Position numbers and translations under genes: made by a program | Source: Chromobotia macracanthus | Taxonomy: Eukaryota; Chordata; Actinopteri; Cypriniformes; Botiidae | Direction of reading: 5' to 3' | Assembly (NCBI GenBank): GCA_036877525.1 | Contig: JAZGTH010000071.1 | Coordinates: 2,223,501 to 2,287,500, forward strand | Length of the DNA stretch: 64,000 bases | Notes under the pieces: generated by a model | What the model was told of the DNA's origin: nothing | Seen by the model: the letters and a program-made list of their open reading frames with translations, nothing else | The model's database searches: none | In this document: positions 49,311-63,278 of the stretch, piece after piece | Position numbering within the stretch: position 1 is the first letter of the stretch | Layout of the letters: every line of letters starts with the position of its first letter

Positions 49311-52300
49311 AAATAAATGTGGATAGCATCACTGAGAAATAATAGAGTTCAGATGGAGATTTCTGATGATTAAACACAGACTTTGGTATCTTGCCATAGT
49401 TTTCACACATTTGCTAAAGTCTTTGCTAAAGACATATTGCTTTATCTCATTACTATCTCAGAGGAACAATTGAGATATTACCGAGATGTCATTTGTGATT
49501 TGTGTTATATATATTACTTATGTACTCTGAATATATAGGATGCCTAATTTACATAGACAGGTTTGGATGGTAAGACTCTGCTGCAACACTTTAAAATTAA
49601 ATTTAAGAACTAAAACAGAAACACGTAACACTGAAACAAAAGTTACACTGTCAGCTGGAATAAAGAATTCACAGTTATCGCACATTATTCTGGGAGTCAC
49701 TCCAAATTAGGATAATCTCATCTTGTTGTTTCCTGATGTGTCTGATGGATAACTCAAACTGAACTGCGAAGTGAAACGCGTTGTTGATTGAACGTCACAG
49801 AAAGTTCTGCTCTGGACGACTGCTGATTAGCAGAGACAGAACGAGAAGTCTGTTAAGACTTTCTGCTTGATAGATGACAAGTAAAATACATTCAGTCGAA
49901 CGGAGGAGTTGATGTTTGAGGCCTGAAACCAAATGCATTAGCCTGAACAAACGTTTTAACAGCACTGATTTTGAACTTCAGTACCAAAACAGCATCTCTG
50001 ATTCATGTCTAGTAAAAATCAGTTCAATTCTTAACTAGATTCTTAACTCAGTTTTAACTTTGTTTGTTTAATTTTTATTTTTAAGATTTTTAACCTTCTA
50101 AACATTTTTTTTAACAAAATGATAGCTGCTCAAAGAAAAGGTTTAGTGCAAATACATAAATATTAAAATAAATATTCAAAAGCCTGAAAACTGTGATCAT
50201 TTTTAACCATAATGCCTAGCTAGTTTACATTATTGCACGTTTGTCCAACTTGATTCCAGACGGTGGTAATTTATTAAAGCTGAAAGAGTCTGTGATAATG
50301 CCGTGATTATCTGAACCATTATCTTCCCCTGCTGTTCTCCACCAATTTAAACGTTCGCAAAACGGACAGAACTGCGCCATTTAAACACAACCCCTGCAAT
50401 TACTGTTTGCGATTGAATGCGAATGCTCGCTCGCAATGTTAGCTTTACAAAAACCTCTTTTCCTTGCTTGAGAGCGATTGTAATTGTCTTTATTGTTGTC
50501 GGCGTGTTCCTTATCTCAGTTCAGTGAAGCACTTTCTCCTTAAGACTCTAGGAATAAAATCAGCATGATGAGAACAATGGTTTTGTGTACCTGTCAAAGA
50601 ACATCACAATCGCGAACATCAGTTTGCATTAGCATATTGTTCGCTGGTAAGGAAGTGACAAAGATAAAGAACTGTAAGAACCTGTTAGGTACATACGTTT
50701 TGGAGATCAACATCAGAACTCCTATGATGCAAAGCAAGAAAGAATCTGCATAAGCTGGGAACGAAATGTGCTACGATTGAAAAAAATAAGGCAACGAAGT
50801 AGTCAACAAGAGTGTCGACAACAGATAACATGATAAACGCTCTGAAAAACTGCATCAAAGTTTCTAAGATCGATATGCACAAAACCAGAGTGCAAAGGCA
50901 GGCCAAAACAAGTCACCCTGACAAAAAGTGTGTGTGAGTTTTTGCGACCCAGACCTAGCTGATATGAGCTTATTAAGATTAAATATAAACCAAACGTACT
51001 GCAGGTATGTGGTGGTCTAGGCGGTGCGCCCACGTTTCTTCTGACAGCAGATGAAAAATGAGCTGACTCCAGAAGAGAGAGGACTAATTTTTCTCCAGCT
51101 AATGTTGGAGAGATGACGTTGAGACCCGGGAGGTCTGTGAAGGTCGAAGAGGAGGCAGGACCAGGTTGGACCCAGGAGAAAAAAATGGTTTCATCCCGAG
51201 AGAACCATCACAAATGAGATCTAAAGGTGACAGAAGACAACTGTGTGAGTTGCGTGTTGCATAAAACCATATCTGATGTTCTTTCAGGACATACGAGAGA
51301 ACTCCTGTTGTGTTCATTCTGTCTTTTAAGATACTCTACCTTTTGGTCTTAAGAGATGTAACAGAAATCAAATGAAGTGCAAATGTTATTTTATTGTAAT
51401 TTTAAGTGTTAAATACTCACAAATGTTTGTGTTGTATTCATACACAGAAATGTGGGTGAACAGGTGTGCAAATATATGCATGGACAAAACATGTTGTGGT
51501 TTCCAATTATTGTGTTCAGAAAAATAAAGGGTTAAAAAAATTTTATTGAGCCAATTTTGTTCTGTCAGGCTGGTCAAAACAAATAATGTTTTAAAAATGC
51601 TAAAGTGTTTAAAATCTTTAGATAGTTCACTAAGTTACTTAATTTGGAATAGCATAAAGTATGTTCACATAAAATCATTAATTTAACACATAATGTGACC
51701 GGCCATTTAAATGGATTTTTGTTTTGTCTATTTTTAAGGTGTAAAAGGAAATTTGGTGGAAACCACACAAGTGAGCAAAAATAGCAGTTTTAGGCCACGC
51801 GTAAGCAGTCACACCACTGCATTTAATTTGTCTCGATAACCGTGACAATTCCAATCTCGAATGAGCAACTTCTGTAATGAAACGAACGCCAATACTCGTA
51901 ATTGTCTTGACATTTGGAGCTGTTTACTTGATTCTGAATCAATTCTCTTTTTTCATCCACATCCACAGACGCTGATCTAATGTGTAAACATTTACAATGA
52001 CACCCCGAGCCTCAGCCAACCACCAAAATGTCGCTTTCTCATAAATGGCAAATTCACCATCAAGGATAAACAAGTTGAGCTAAAGTAAGCCTGGATTAAT
52101 CCAACAGTATCTGCCAGGCAGCGTAAAAACATCTCAGCTGAGAGGCTCTCCTGGTGCTCCTCAGAGAGAAACAGAGGAACATAATCAGTCAGAACTATTC
52201 CATCCAAGATGAGGAGAGAGGATCCAGCACATGACTGCTTCTGCTTGGTGGGGAAAAGGGAAAAATGTTTGTGATATGACTTCACTTTTCAAATGCCTCT

Positions 52301-53729
52301 GAGAAGCTTTTGGCCTGCCGTCACAATGAGCAGAGACACGTACCTGTGGGCTGAGCTTTATCAGTGCTACCTAACCGGACATGTGTCAGTTACATTCGCA
52401 TACGTTCATGAGATCAGACATGTCGCCTGAGATGAAGAGAGTTGGGTAATTATATATATTAATAATATTGGGATAAAGACTGTTTTAATGTGATTCCAGA
52501 GGCCACATTTGGAGAGAACCTGTGAATGTGTCACTGCCAGTGTTTGGAAAGGGTTAATTATATTTTATACCTATTTTCTGAAACAATTTTAAGATGATAA
52601 CATTACTCAGTATGCTAGTACAGTCTTACAAAGGTTACTAGGTAAGGTCAACGTCACTGTTAATAATACTGATATTTAGAGTTATGGATCAGAACAAACC
52701 ATAACCAGATATTAAATCTTATTAAACTGTTTGTGCTACAGATGTATGCAGAAAAATATCCACTCGGAATACCTTAGCAACCACATAGCAACACCCTGGC
52801 AACTGCCCACAACAATCCAGCATCACGGTGATGAGTTTTTCACGGGTAAACAGCATTTATGTTTTCTTCAAAGAATGCTAGAAGTGCATTATTTAAGTTC
52901 TTAACACTTCCTGTGAACTTGAGCTGGAGATCCAATATGACTGAATGGAAACAGGCTGAAACTTGTGTCAGGTTGGATAAAGTTAAACGTAGGAAGACGT
53001 GTACAAACTCAATAAAGAAAGATGCACTTCAGTTATCTGTGCTGAAATGTCATTCAAATGTCTATAACTTTACAAGTTTATATAAGAGTTTATTAGTTTT
53101 GCCCTTTTTATTGGTTTATGTCATTGCTTAAGGCTGTATATGGTTTCCTTGATATTGTATATGTTGAATTACTAAATAATATTGTTCGGCGGCTCTGACA
53201 CATCATTTTAATGTAATCTTTCGAAACTTTAAATCGCACAAAAATTGCAAGCACAACAAACAAATCATTTTCATCAGCTAGCGGGTGTGAATTGTAAATT
53301 CAAACATTTAAAGTTCAGAATACCTCAAAAACTGTTTTGACACTTTTAGAAAGTTAAACCACACTTACAAATGTATGAAATTCACAGCAGCGGGCAACAA
53401 AACATTAAACCAAGTGGTGCCTGCAAACAAACGACGGCAGAACTTCACTCAAAACTACCTCAGCTGATGTCAGGGTGATTTTCTCTGTGAATTCAGTTCT
53501 TCTCAGCTTCACACAATGTGACTTCTTCACATTAACTGCAGCCATGTAATGCCACAATAATTTTAAACAACACATCTACATATTTATAAGTTTCCATTGG
53601 TTTGTTATTGAATGAGAAACATTAGAGAACATTCAAATATGTTACCAAAAAGGACTTTACGCATATTATAAGCTGTAGGACATTTTATCAGTGAAGGTTC
53701 TAAGCGCTTATTGCTATGCCAACCGGGTT
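49311..53729. other. Noncoding interval
   Basis: No gene seen. A GTTGCTAG-type fragment lies at 52770-52812 (reverse). About 50040-50260 and 51360-51760 are AT-rich. The largest open frames are short and random. Confidence 0.55.
52770..52812 (-). repeat. GTTGCTAG-type repeat fragment
   Basis: CCTTAGCAACCACATAGCAA then CACCCTGGCAACTGCCC, the reverse of the unit at 22385-22595. Confidence 0.65.
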
Positions 53730-53880
53730 CCAGCCAGGAACGTTCTCAGAACATTGGCTAGAATTCTCTAAAAGCTCTCAAAGTCGTTAAAAACACGTTC
53801 TAGCAGTAACGTTAGTAGAATATCGTATATATCAAAAACGTCATTCTTAAGTTGTTTGTGGAACGTTTTAAAAAGTTTAA
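53730..53880 (+). mobile_element. AACGTT-rich MITE copy, 3'-truncated
   Basis: CCAGCCAGGAACGTTCTCAG, then AACATTGGCTAG, CAGTAACGTTAGTAGAA and GTGGAACGTTTTAAAA match the left two thirds of the family. Confidence 0.78.
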
Positions 53881-56800
53881 ATAAAGAATCAGTCAGGTCT
53901 TGGCATTAGGTTTTGATGCTAACACAGATATGTAAATGTGCCCTCATTGTCTCATGTCTCCTCACAGCTCACGCCGGCGTCTGCTCTTTACACACGATGC
54001 TTCTCTGAAGGACAGACCTTTGAAGTTACCAAGGAAACCCTGAGCTCCTCTGATGAGCTCTCTTTAACATTTCCATTTCAAAGACACTTCATGTGGCTAT
54101 CATCCGTCCAGCTGCAATTAAAATACATAATCGAACGCAAACCAACAAAAACGAGCCCATCCTCTGATGCCAGCGCAAAGCAGGGCTTTACTAAACCACT
54201 CGTCTTAAATCAGCTAGTTGTTAAAAATAGTCAACCAGTCAATGTTGATTTTGTGTAAATGACTTGAAAATTCTGTGCATCTAATCTGTTTATGATATTA
54301 TAAATGTTGCAAATGACTTTTGTTTTATAAGCAAATTGCTTAAACAAATGCAAACCATCTGAAGTCAGTTCACTCTTAATATTAATTCACTCTTTGGTCC
54401 AGCCTGTTTATTGTGGTTAGTCTCAGATCAGTTTTGGTTTTGGTTTGGACTTGTGTTCCTCAGTTGCAGTGGATGTTGAACAGAAGCAGGAAATATGTTG
54501 GTAACTCCAGTGAAATGACTTTCTCTCTGAGGTGAAAGTGTGGGTGGTGAGTCAGTGAATCTGTTTGCTCTTTCTTTTGCCCGGTTGTTTATCACCATTA
54601 TGTGAAAGTTAAACACTCATTTAATCTTCATCACATTTTCCTTTCCATTTTCCCCCATATTGATTGTTCTCCATACAGCCATCCTTATAATTGCTGTTAA
54701 ACCTTTATGGCACAAAATGTGCCTCTAGAAAAATTCACGAATGAGCTCTCCTCATTTTGTTTTTTCTCCTCTCCTCATTTGTTTCTCCTCTAGAATTTCA
54801 GAAGAAATCTCATACTGTGCCAAAATATTGCAATCAAACGTCAGAGATCTCAATTTGAAGTCCAAATTCATTTAACCGCTCTACACTCTCACTGTATATC
54901 AACTATTGACTGAGAAACAGCTGAGACATAATTGAGACGTAAATTAAACATAACTAAGAACTCAGGTTAAGTCTTGTGAGGTATGAGAAAGCAACCGGCG
55001 AGCAACACTTGATGTCCCCTTGGTACATAAAAAACAATCACAATGTAACTAAATAAATAATTTCCGGTTAGCTTCTCCACAGGATAACGGCTGCAGTGGC
55101 TTATAATCTCCTGCTCATCAGAATTTATTACTCATTGTTGTCGTTTTGCAATATTCATTTAAACCTTTGTTTTCTTTTGATGAAATGATTTCATGGCCTG
55201 TCAGATGGCCTCCTTTGAAATTCTGGAGATGAAGGGAGTGTATGAAGAGGGCTTTGTAATTATAGCTACTTCAGTGGATGAATAGACCAGAGGCAGAATT
55301 GTAAACCAACACTGCCCTCTGTAAATAAACACATTTGTCAGTCTGAGAAAAGAGAATATTTACATTTTTTTTGTCGCCATCATGCAATTTACATGTAAAT
55401 GACCTGGCGAATCCCAAACTAATTGGCTTGTATCAGTGCGCTGCGTTTTTGTATTGCATGATAGTTCATAATTGAGAACCGACGTCGCGTCTCTATCAGA
55501 AAATAATTTCATGTACTGTTCACAGGCTCCCGGTACAACCTTCTATTAAAAGTCCTCAAATGTGTTTACAGAGAGACCTCCATTAATAAATGTGTGTGCC
55601 GCGAAGTTTGACGCATTTATTAATTAAACGAATACGAGATTAAAAATTTGCTGCTCGTGGCTAGCATACGTTTAATCACAGAGACACAACAATACAAATA
55701 TGTGCAAAAAACACTTTGATGATTTAATACAGACGATGGAGATCAAACCGGCGGGGTGGGGGTGACATCAAAAGACAGAAGGCGCTTACTTGCGACCGAA
55801 CATCAGAGCAAATTGTAATTCGGGTGGATAGTAGCCTAATGGAGTTTGGTGTTTACAAAGTGTGACGTGGCCTGTTTATGGCTCTGTTTGAAGCACACAA
55901 ACGCTTAATACGTTCTTACTTTGAAATGCTTAAAAAAACAGCAGGTTGCTAACGCTCAAAGACGTCAAACTCTAATTTTGACGTGTTTATTCACTGTGAA
56001 GTTTTCGCTGGCGTGTGAAGTCTTTGTCATTGAAACGTGCGTTTACGGGTGCGTTTGTTTTCGCGTCGATTGACGTTACTGGCTTCTACCGGAAAATATA
56101 AAAAACCTTCAATGCGGCGCAAACAGCCAGTCTTTAAACATGTACAAAAGAGCCACGTAATGCAAACAGACGTTTAACAGACCCAAATACACCACAGGCA
56201 GCTGTTTGCATTTCAAAGACTAGCACTCGAGCTTGTAAATCCTTATCTGATATTTGTGTTGGAGATGTTTTTTATGTTGTTGTTTGTTCTCATGTTGACG
56301 AATGTTTTGGTTTATTGAAAGTAAGGAAAGTTTCAGCGTTTGGGGGGCAAACAAGCTAACTTAAATTGGTTGTTGGTGCTAAAACATTCCCAGGGTACCC
56401 TAAAAGCTTTGAACACGGTCTTTGAAGAGGTTTTTTAAGAGGCTCCTTTATTGTTTTTGCTGTGGAGGCAGGGTTTCATAGCTATTCTATCCCCTCTGAG
56501 TTTGATAAATAGCCTACACGTACAAGTGGCTTAGTCACATGCTAACACACACAAGATCCGTGTAAATACGGGAGTTATATGTAGATCATGGCAGAGGACA
56601 AACATCTGCTTACCACTAATGCAAATTCGCCCCCTAGGGGGAGAGAGAGTGGGTCTGTGGGCAGGATGAATTGGTCGACGTTTAGATTATTAATCTTGTA
56701 TCCCGGTGGATACCAGTTCCAGCCTTCACGGTCAGCCACACAAGAGATTTATAGATTTCAAATCCTGGCTTTCAGGCAAAGAGGGCGAGTCGCTAATCGT

Positions 56801-57323
56801 GACATTCAGACAAATAGTGTTTGTGATCGGTGACGTGAAAATACAGTATAACAATAAATAATGTTGTGTAGTTAATTAAATGAAAGGCAAGCCCTGCATC
56901 AACATGAGCAGGCACACCTGCTGTTTCATAGACTACAGAGTCGTATAAAACACGAACGTATGTTGGTAAATATTGTTTTGGTAGAGACGTGTCAGCTGTG
57001 GTTGATATATTTGTGTAGCTATCAGTGGACAGAACTGTTACTTTATTTACATGCCCTGAACCAATCGAAAGTTTCACTTTTAACTTTATGCATTTTAGTA
57101 TTATTATGTTTATTATTATTCATTATATTTATTTGTTTTTATTTATTACAGAGTGTGTGACAAAGCCCCTTGTACATGTGTGCTATTTAATTATTTGTAT
57201 TTCAGGTGTTTAATTTTATGTAATACTTTATTAAAGTATTTAATTTATGGGATTATCTAATCATTAGAAATTAAAACAAGGCTATTTATTACAATTATAT
57301 CCAGAAAAAACAGTTACATTATG
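53881..57323. other. Noncoding interval with possible conserved element
   Basis: No gene seen. 55095-55480 has the look of a conserved noncoding element (see findings). 55900-56120 is CpG-moderate single-copy sequence. 57090-57300 is AT-rich. Confidence 0.5.
55095..55480. promoter_or_regulatory. Candidate conserved noncoding element
   Basis: Single-copy, low-CpG sequence with many homeodomain and POU-like motifs (TTTGTAATTATAGC, CATGCAATTTACATG, TTTGCAATATTCATTT) and an odd palindrome ATGAAATGATTTCAT at 55180-55194. Such composition is typical of neural developmental enhancers near cell-adhesion genes. Conservation is not tested. Confidence 0.25.
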
Positions 57324-57441
57324 ATTGTCACACCAGCCATGCAGACACTCGTCCAATGTGACTTGCATGCAGGCGTTTTCAGGGATCAAACCCATTACCA
57401 TGGTGTTGCTAGTGCCACGTTCTACCAGTTGAGCTACATGG
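57324..57441 (-). mobile_element. tRNA-derived SINE
   Basis: On the minus strand it starts CATGTAGCTCAACTGGTAGA, an A-box very close to a tRNA, followed by GGGTTTGATCCCTG (B-box), and then a short body ending near CTGGTGTGACAATC. Confidence 0.82.
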
Positions 57442-57639
57442 ATGTAAAAAATCCACACTACATATATTTCTAGAAAACAGAAGGGAATATTTCTTTCAAT
57501 TGTTATATTAATGTTTATTTAGGTATTCCCACTAACATGAATTTGGGCTCAGAGGTGAACGTGAAAGTAAAAATGAAGCTAAGGAACGCCAAAGGAAATG
57601 TTGAGATCACATTTAAGTTGTGGAAAGACCTTAAGCGAT

Positions 57640-57930
57640 TGTGTATTGTTCTCGGGTACGAATGGATATGTCACTCAGTGTCATTTTTATCCCCGTCAAG
57701 GAGACGTGCGGTACATTTGAGCGGGACTCTGCAGACCGAGACGTCTTTATCCGAAGCGGCTGTGTTGTTGACAGCGCGTGGCCCCCTCGATAGCGCTGAT
57801 TGATGTCCGCCATTCCACATTCGCCTTCAATTTAGCGGGAGTTATGCAAAGCGCGGCCCCGGGTCCCACTCAGCGGTGTATAGAACCGTCCAATCACGTC
57901 ACTGCAGTGGAGTGTGTGTGGGGGGTCCAG
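57640..57930. promoter_or_regulatory. CpG-rich block with CCAAT, YY1-like, PBX/HOX-like and octamer-like motifs
   Basis: CpG density rises sharply between otherwise AT-rich flanks. Visible motifs are TGATTGAT at 57797-57804 (PBX/HOX type), CCGCCATT just after it (YY1 type on the reverse strand), ATGCAAAG (octamer-like) near 57843, and CCAATCACGTCAC (CCAAT plus half CRE) near 57890. No first exon was recognised. Promoter or enhancer identity is inferred. Confidence 0.4.
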
Positions 57931-60796
57931 CTGTGCGGTGTGGGTTATGTGATGAAGTGTGTGATGGATGTGGAAGTTTGTTCTGTTTCATCATTCAGAA
58001 AAAAGGGAAAATATGTGGCTGAGAAAATATACAGAACGTGTGTGATGTTCGAAGGTGGTGCTTTAAATGAACACACACTGAGAAAATAACAGTACAAGTG
58101 TTTTGTTATTTGATCTTATACTGGATATTTGGGCTTTTGCTACTTACAAAAACAGAGGAAAGTAACAGACAAAGGTAATGAGGAAAGGGGACTTACAAAT
58201 TATTGCATTTACAAAAGAGGTTTGTTGGGTGTTACATGACAGACATGAAAACACAACCATCTAAATATAGCATATAGATACTATCTACATATATTATCAT
58301 ATATATCATAAGTGACTATCATATGTGTGTGTGTGCATATATATATCTGCATCATCTGTATCCAGATTGCAGTTAACAGGAGACAGTTTTGCTGCTGTTA
58401 ACGTGTTAATCACATGCGCTAGCACAGCGTCACGGTTCGAACATCTAATCTGCATTGAATATATCTGTGTAGATGAATGCTTTTAAACACTGACAAACTA
58501 GTGAAATGTTATTCAGCTTTGAGAGGATCTACATACTTAAAAGCAGAGAACTGGAGAAAAAAAATGTTTAAACATTTATACTAGCTGGCAGATACTTAAT
58601 TCAGCAACACCGAACATCTTATTCAGAGATGATAAAGTGCACCGTTGTACGTAGCTCTAACGTAAAAGTAGCGCTGCTTGCTAAGCCGTGTGCGAACAGT
58701 GTTAACGCTCTAATTGAATATGTATTGTGATCACAAACACACGGATTGCTAAAATGCTAATCCCCAGTGCTAGCTCGCACCTCCATCCGCACGATGCACC
58801 GCCAGCGCATATTGCCCTCATGGCTCCAGTGTGTATCTGCAGAGCGAAGATAAAGGCCTGGAGCATCCCAAACATGACATGTGAATTAAAATGCCGATCC
58901 CAACCGCCACTCGCCAGACCTCCGGTTACACTCACTCGATGCCAAAATGCTCCTCACAAACTCCTTCTACTTTTGGTCAAGGATGGGTGATTTATTTTAA
59001 CACCCACCAGACACTGAAGGAACAAATTATCCGGTAATGTTTATTCCATGCATGCTGGTAAATACGTAGTAAATGTGAGTCCAGCAAAGTAAGTAAATGG
59101 TAAAATAAACGGACTGTTTCTAAATTGACTAAAAAAAGGTTTAAATGTTTACTAACGTCCTCTGTGTAATAAGACGCACTTGACTTTAAATTTTATATTA
59201 TGGAGGCATCAAAATGGAATCGTTTTGCAATTCCAGTCCAACACCTTCCCACAATCCAATCTGTTTGAATTAAACAAACAATAAACAAACAAATGACTGG
59301 ATTGGAAACATGTTGGCATGCGTAATCGATACATTCACACCTCCAGCCGAGTGTGTTTTAAAGCACAATTGTTTGTGGGTGTGTTCTGCATAAATTTGCG
59401 CCGGGCGACTTTTTAACAGTGTAATCAGGGACGGGTCATTAGGCGAACGGGTTCGAGCGTTAGCAGGATCGTAATGACTTTTTGATTATTACTGGTGCTC
59501 TGTACCTGGGTCGTTATGTGGGGTGTTCATTTACAATGTTAATGAGTCAGCGTCTGCCTGGCTCGGGCTAAAGGTTGAGAAAGTTGCTGGAAACTTGGTG
59601 ACAGAATATGATGTATGGCCAAAATGACGAGGCAATATTATATCACAGTACGAGTTATTTTATATTTTATCTTCATGTTATTTTGACATGTTGACGGAAT
59701 ATATCAAAAATATGTTGGACTTTATTTTTGATGGGAATTTAATCAAAATGGTTCATATGAAAACACTGTGTGGTTTTATGCATTTTACATTACAAAATGA
59801 AACTGATTCTCTTCTCATATATACTGTATAACACAAAATGAAAAAATGACTCAGAAGTGAAACTAATATGAATTAATTTAATTAGTGTTTTTATTCTATA
59901 TTAATGCTGCAAGTTGGTCGAACAATTGCGGAAAAACTGCAAGTTGAGACATTACCTGACAATCAGAAATAACTAATCTCTTGTTTTTATGCCGTTTGCT
60001 GTTTAAACAGTATAACCAAACCTCTGCCGTTTGACTCAGTGGCAATAATACAGTCTATTTCCTGTTTCACATATCCAGGGCATCCAGATTCAGTGTTTGT
60101 TTACGAAATAAAACGTTGCCCTTGGAGTGTTATTAACGTTATTTTATTGTGTCAAAAGCCCAAGCGAACATTTCAACATTAACTGTACTCACTAAGTAGT
60201 TTGTACCATGCGGAGGGAAAAAGGTGGGAAAGTTTCGAATGACTCGGTTGCTCCGTGACATTTGCTAATGTAACCAAGTTCCCTAGAGTGCACCTTCAAT
60301 CTTAAAGTTCTCGCCTCCAGCCACACACCCAATTTAGTCGGCGATAAAGTAGGGTGAAGTTATCTAGAATTAAATTCATAATACAAAATGACAATACCAT
60401 ATTCCCTCAGCAGGGGTGCTTTCTTACCCCCAAATCAAACGATGGGTCATCTGAAGAGTCAATTATTAATAGAGATCTTTTGTGGTTTGCGCATATTACA
60501 TTTCAGATGGAAAGTGACCTACAATAACTGCGGAACAAGTGACCTCAAGGAAATGGGAGAAAAAAGAGATTCTCTTCTGTTTTAAATTAAATTACTGGAT
60601 TTCCTCGTAGCACAAATTTCAAATAGGATGAGGTATCGCCATCGGTGACTGAAAGCTGACCTTCAGATGTGGCCGTCTGGGAAATATACTTAGGGAGACA
60701 TGAAAAGGTGGAAAGCTTTTCCATACAAGTGTTCAAACTGCTAGTGTACTGTTTTTTAGCATGGAAAGGGAAGAGCTGTTGAAAAATGTGCAAAAC
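57931..60796. other. Noncoding interval
   Basis: A TATA/TG-rich patch lies at 58255-58350. Single-copy stretches at 58710-58940 and 59390-59640 look non-repetitive and may be conserved. No gene seen. Confidence 0.5.
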
Positions 60797-61127
60797 TGAA
60801 AATGCTGTCAGCGTTTACTCACCCTCGTGTCGTTCCAGGTCTATATGACTTTTTGTTTCAGGGATCACAAAAGGAGAAATGTTGAAGAATGAATTGGTCG
60901 CTCTCATCATATAATATAAGTGAATGGAGACTCAGGCTGTGAAGCTTAAAAATGAAATAAAAAACAGTATAAAAGCTGTCAACAAATCACTTCTTATTTG
61001 CTAAAACTCCACACAACAACTTTGTAAGAAGTTTCAGTTTGTTTCACAGAAAAATAAGTCAGGTTTAAAACACGAGAGTGATTTAAAGACGACAGATTTT
61101 TTTTTTTTGGGTCAACTGTCTCTTTAA
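60797..61127 (+). mobile_element. MITE related to the 23493 element, left end lost
   Basis: It retains GTTTACTCACCCTCGTGTCG then TTCCAGG, and the right end TTTTTTGGGTCAACTGTCTCTTTAA. The left terminal repeat is missing. Confidence 0.75.
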
Positions 61128-63007
61128 ATCTAGTTTTCAGACGATCAATACATGTTCTTTTTCAGCACAAAAGACAGGATCATGAATCTTCATCAGATAA
61201 AGGTTTCCACAATCGAGTCTCTGAGAGGAAATGATTTCTTTCATCAGGAAATAATAATAGACTTCTGGTGCTTTCCAAAACGACTCTCCAATATTCTACA
61301 GTGTCCGTCATCAGATATTTCTGTAGCCTCACCTGTGCTGACGAATGGAGTTCTGTATTCGTAATTAAACTCTGTTGATCACCAACAACATATGCCGCTC
61401 ATAATAAACTGTCCATTTCTTCTCGTTCACTGCACAGCTGGCTTCTCTGGGTATAAGAGGCTCAGCTCCAGCTTTTCAAGAGCTGTGACTGAAGTTGTGA
61501 AGTATGAGAAAGGCAGTGAACGATCTTACAAAAATAACACACATTAGGACACGCTTGTCTTGCATGGGTAAACATCACTCAAATTTTTTGTAGATGATGT
61601 ACAAATCTAGTTAATAATAACAGTCATGATACATAAACAATAAACAACACTTACGACAGGCAAACCTAAGACTGTTTGGCGAATTAATAAAGAATTGTAA
61701 ATTTAATTGATCAAATTGCAATATGTGCATATTTTGGCAATTTTATAACAGCTTTGATTTACAAACAACATGCATACATTTGCATAAACAAAAAAATCCA
61801 TTATAGATACGATTTAATGTAAACCGATTTGAGCTTTAAAATGCTAACGATCTCAGTCGCGGTCTGTGGCTGGAGTTCAACAGCTTCGTAACCTTTGTCA
61901 TCGATATACAATAGTAATACAGCACAATCACAGCACGGCTGATGCATTATGAGGGTCAGTGTGTTTATTCTGACGAGGGCCGGCTGAGGTACTTGAATCC
62001 CCTCTGAATGAATTATTCAGTGTGCACGACCAAGCTTATCTACTTCATTAATTTCATTTCCTGAATAATGAGGTTAATCCTTCCTTTCGATGGCCGAGAT
62101 GCTATTAAAGTGCAGATTGACTTTACAATTGATTACCAACTAAATCCAGTTCATTATGTGTTCGTACTTACCATCACACTTGTGGAGATCGTGGATGTTT
62201 GAGCAAACACTTTTATTAATGGATTCAGAAATGCAGAGTACATGTATGGAAAAGTATGAGGTAATATGGAAATTTGTATTATGGGTATGCTTGGAATAGC
62301 ATAGTAATATTTAAAAAATAGTAATATTTTTTTATGCTAAAATGTACAGTATAAAACCTGTGTACTGTGTGAGATATCGTATCCCATAATGCAATGCACT
62401 CAAGCCCGATGTTTCATTTAGCATAATTATTCAACGTCACGTCAACTGTTATTGTAGCATCTCCCTTCTGACTTTTTTTGATCAGGCGGATAAATGTTAA
62501 AACATTTTAACAATGAAAGTGAATAAAAGTGCAAAAATAATTTATTTGTTTGAGAACATAACAACTGATTCCTAACCAGCCATCCTAACCACATAGACAA
62601 GTTAGCCATTTAAAAAATAGCATTTTGTTCCAACCATCTTTATTACATTGTTTTCATTTTATTGTAGTTGAAACACAAACACACCAGTGTCCCCACAACC
62701 ACACAAACTCTATTTATCTCTTTCTCTCCCTCTGAATCTGTCCATTTCTCTCGCTCATCTATTTCTGCTTCCTCACGAACAGGACGCTCGGCGGCTGTAA
62801 ATCTCTGCCAGGATCAGATAGATAGATAGGCAATCTCAGCAGCCGGATGGTGTGTGAGTGAAAGTCACTGGAAGTCAGTGGCATCCCACATCAGTCAGGA
62901 GGAGAGAGGGAGCACAGTGTGTCAGCAGCATTTCCCCAGCGGTTAAAGAGGCGGAGACGAACAGATGGAGAAAGAGAGGGATGAGAAATTTGCGATCGTT
63001 GAAAAAT
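61128..63007. other. Noncoding interval
   Basis: No gene seen. A reverse copy of the TGCATTGTGGGATAC repeat lies at 62270-62415. About 61970-62170 is single-copy sequence with several ATTA-type homeodomain cores. Confidence 0.5.
62270..62415 (-). mobile_element. Dispersed repeat related to 41395-41545, reverse orientation
   Basis: It contains GGGTATGCTTGGAATAGCAT, then AATAGTAATATTTTTTTATG and ATCGTATCCCATAATGCAAT then GCACT, the inverted counterpart of the earlier copy. Confidence 0.55.
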
Positions 63008-63012
63008 AGGAT

Positions 63013-63278
63013 GAACAGGAAACATTCTTAGAACATTTGGCTAACATTCTCTAAAAGTTCTCTCAAAGTTAAAAAGGTTCAGCGTTGTTAGTGGAACATT
63101 TATAAAACAGGACCAATTTAATCATGTTTGAATAATGTTCTGAAAACCAAGCAATAACATTAATACAACATCAAAAAAATAGACATTTTGAACATTCCTA
63201 GAACCTTTAAAAAACATTTTTAATGTTTTGTTACTTAAATGTTAGGGAAACGTTCTTACAACCTAAGCTTGTTAGCTC
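63013..63278 (+). mobile_element. AACGTT-rich MITE copy, near full length
   Basis: AACAGGAAACATTCTTAGAA at the left, AAGTTCTCTCAAAGTTAAAA inside, and CGTTCTTACAACCTAAGCTT then GTTAGCT at the right, in the same order as the 30601 copy. Confidence 0.8.

Noticed and set aside
57537..57803. 88-codon ATG-started plus-strand frame over the CpG block
   Set aside because: There is no recognisable domain and no splice signals; the CpG-rich end explains the open frame.
58702..58935. Minus-strand frame with an internal ATG and hydrophobic stretch (MFGMLQAFIFALQ), considered as CNTNAP exon 1
   Set aside because: The donor in the required phase (GGCG|GTGCAT) is poor, and the better donor (GAG|GTGCGA) is in the wrong phase.
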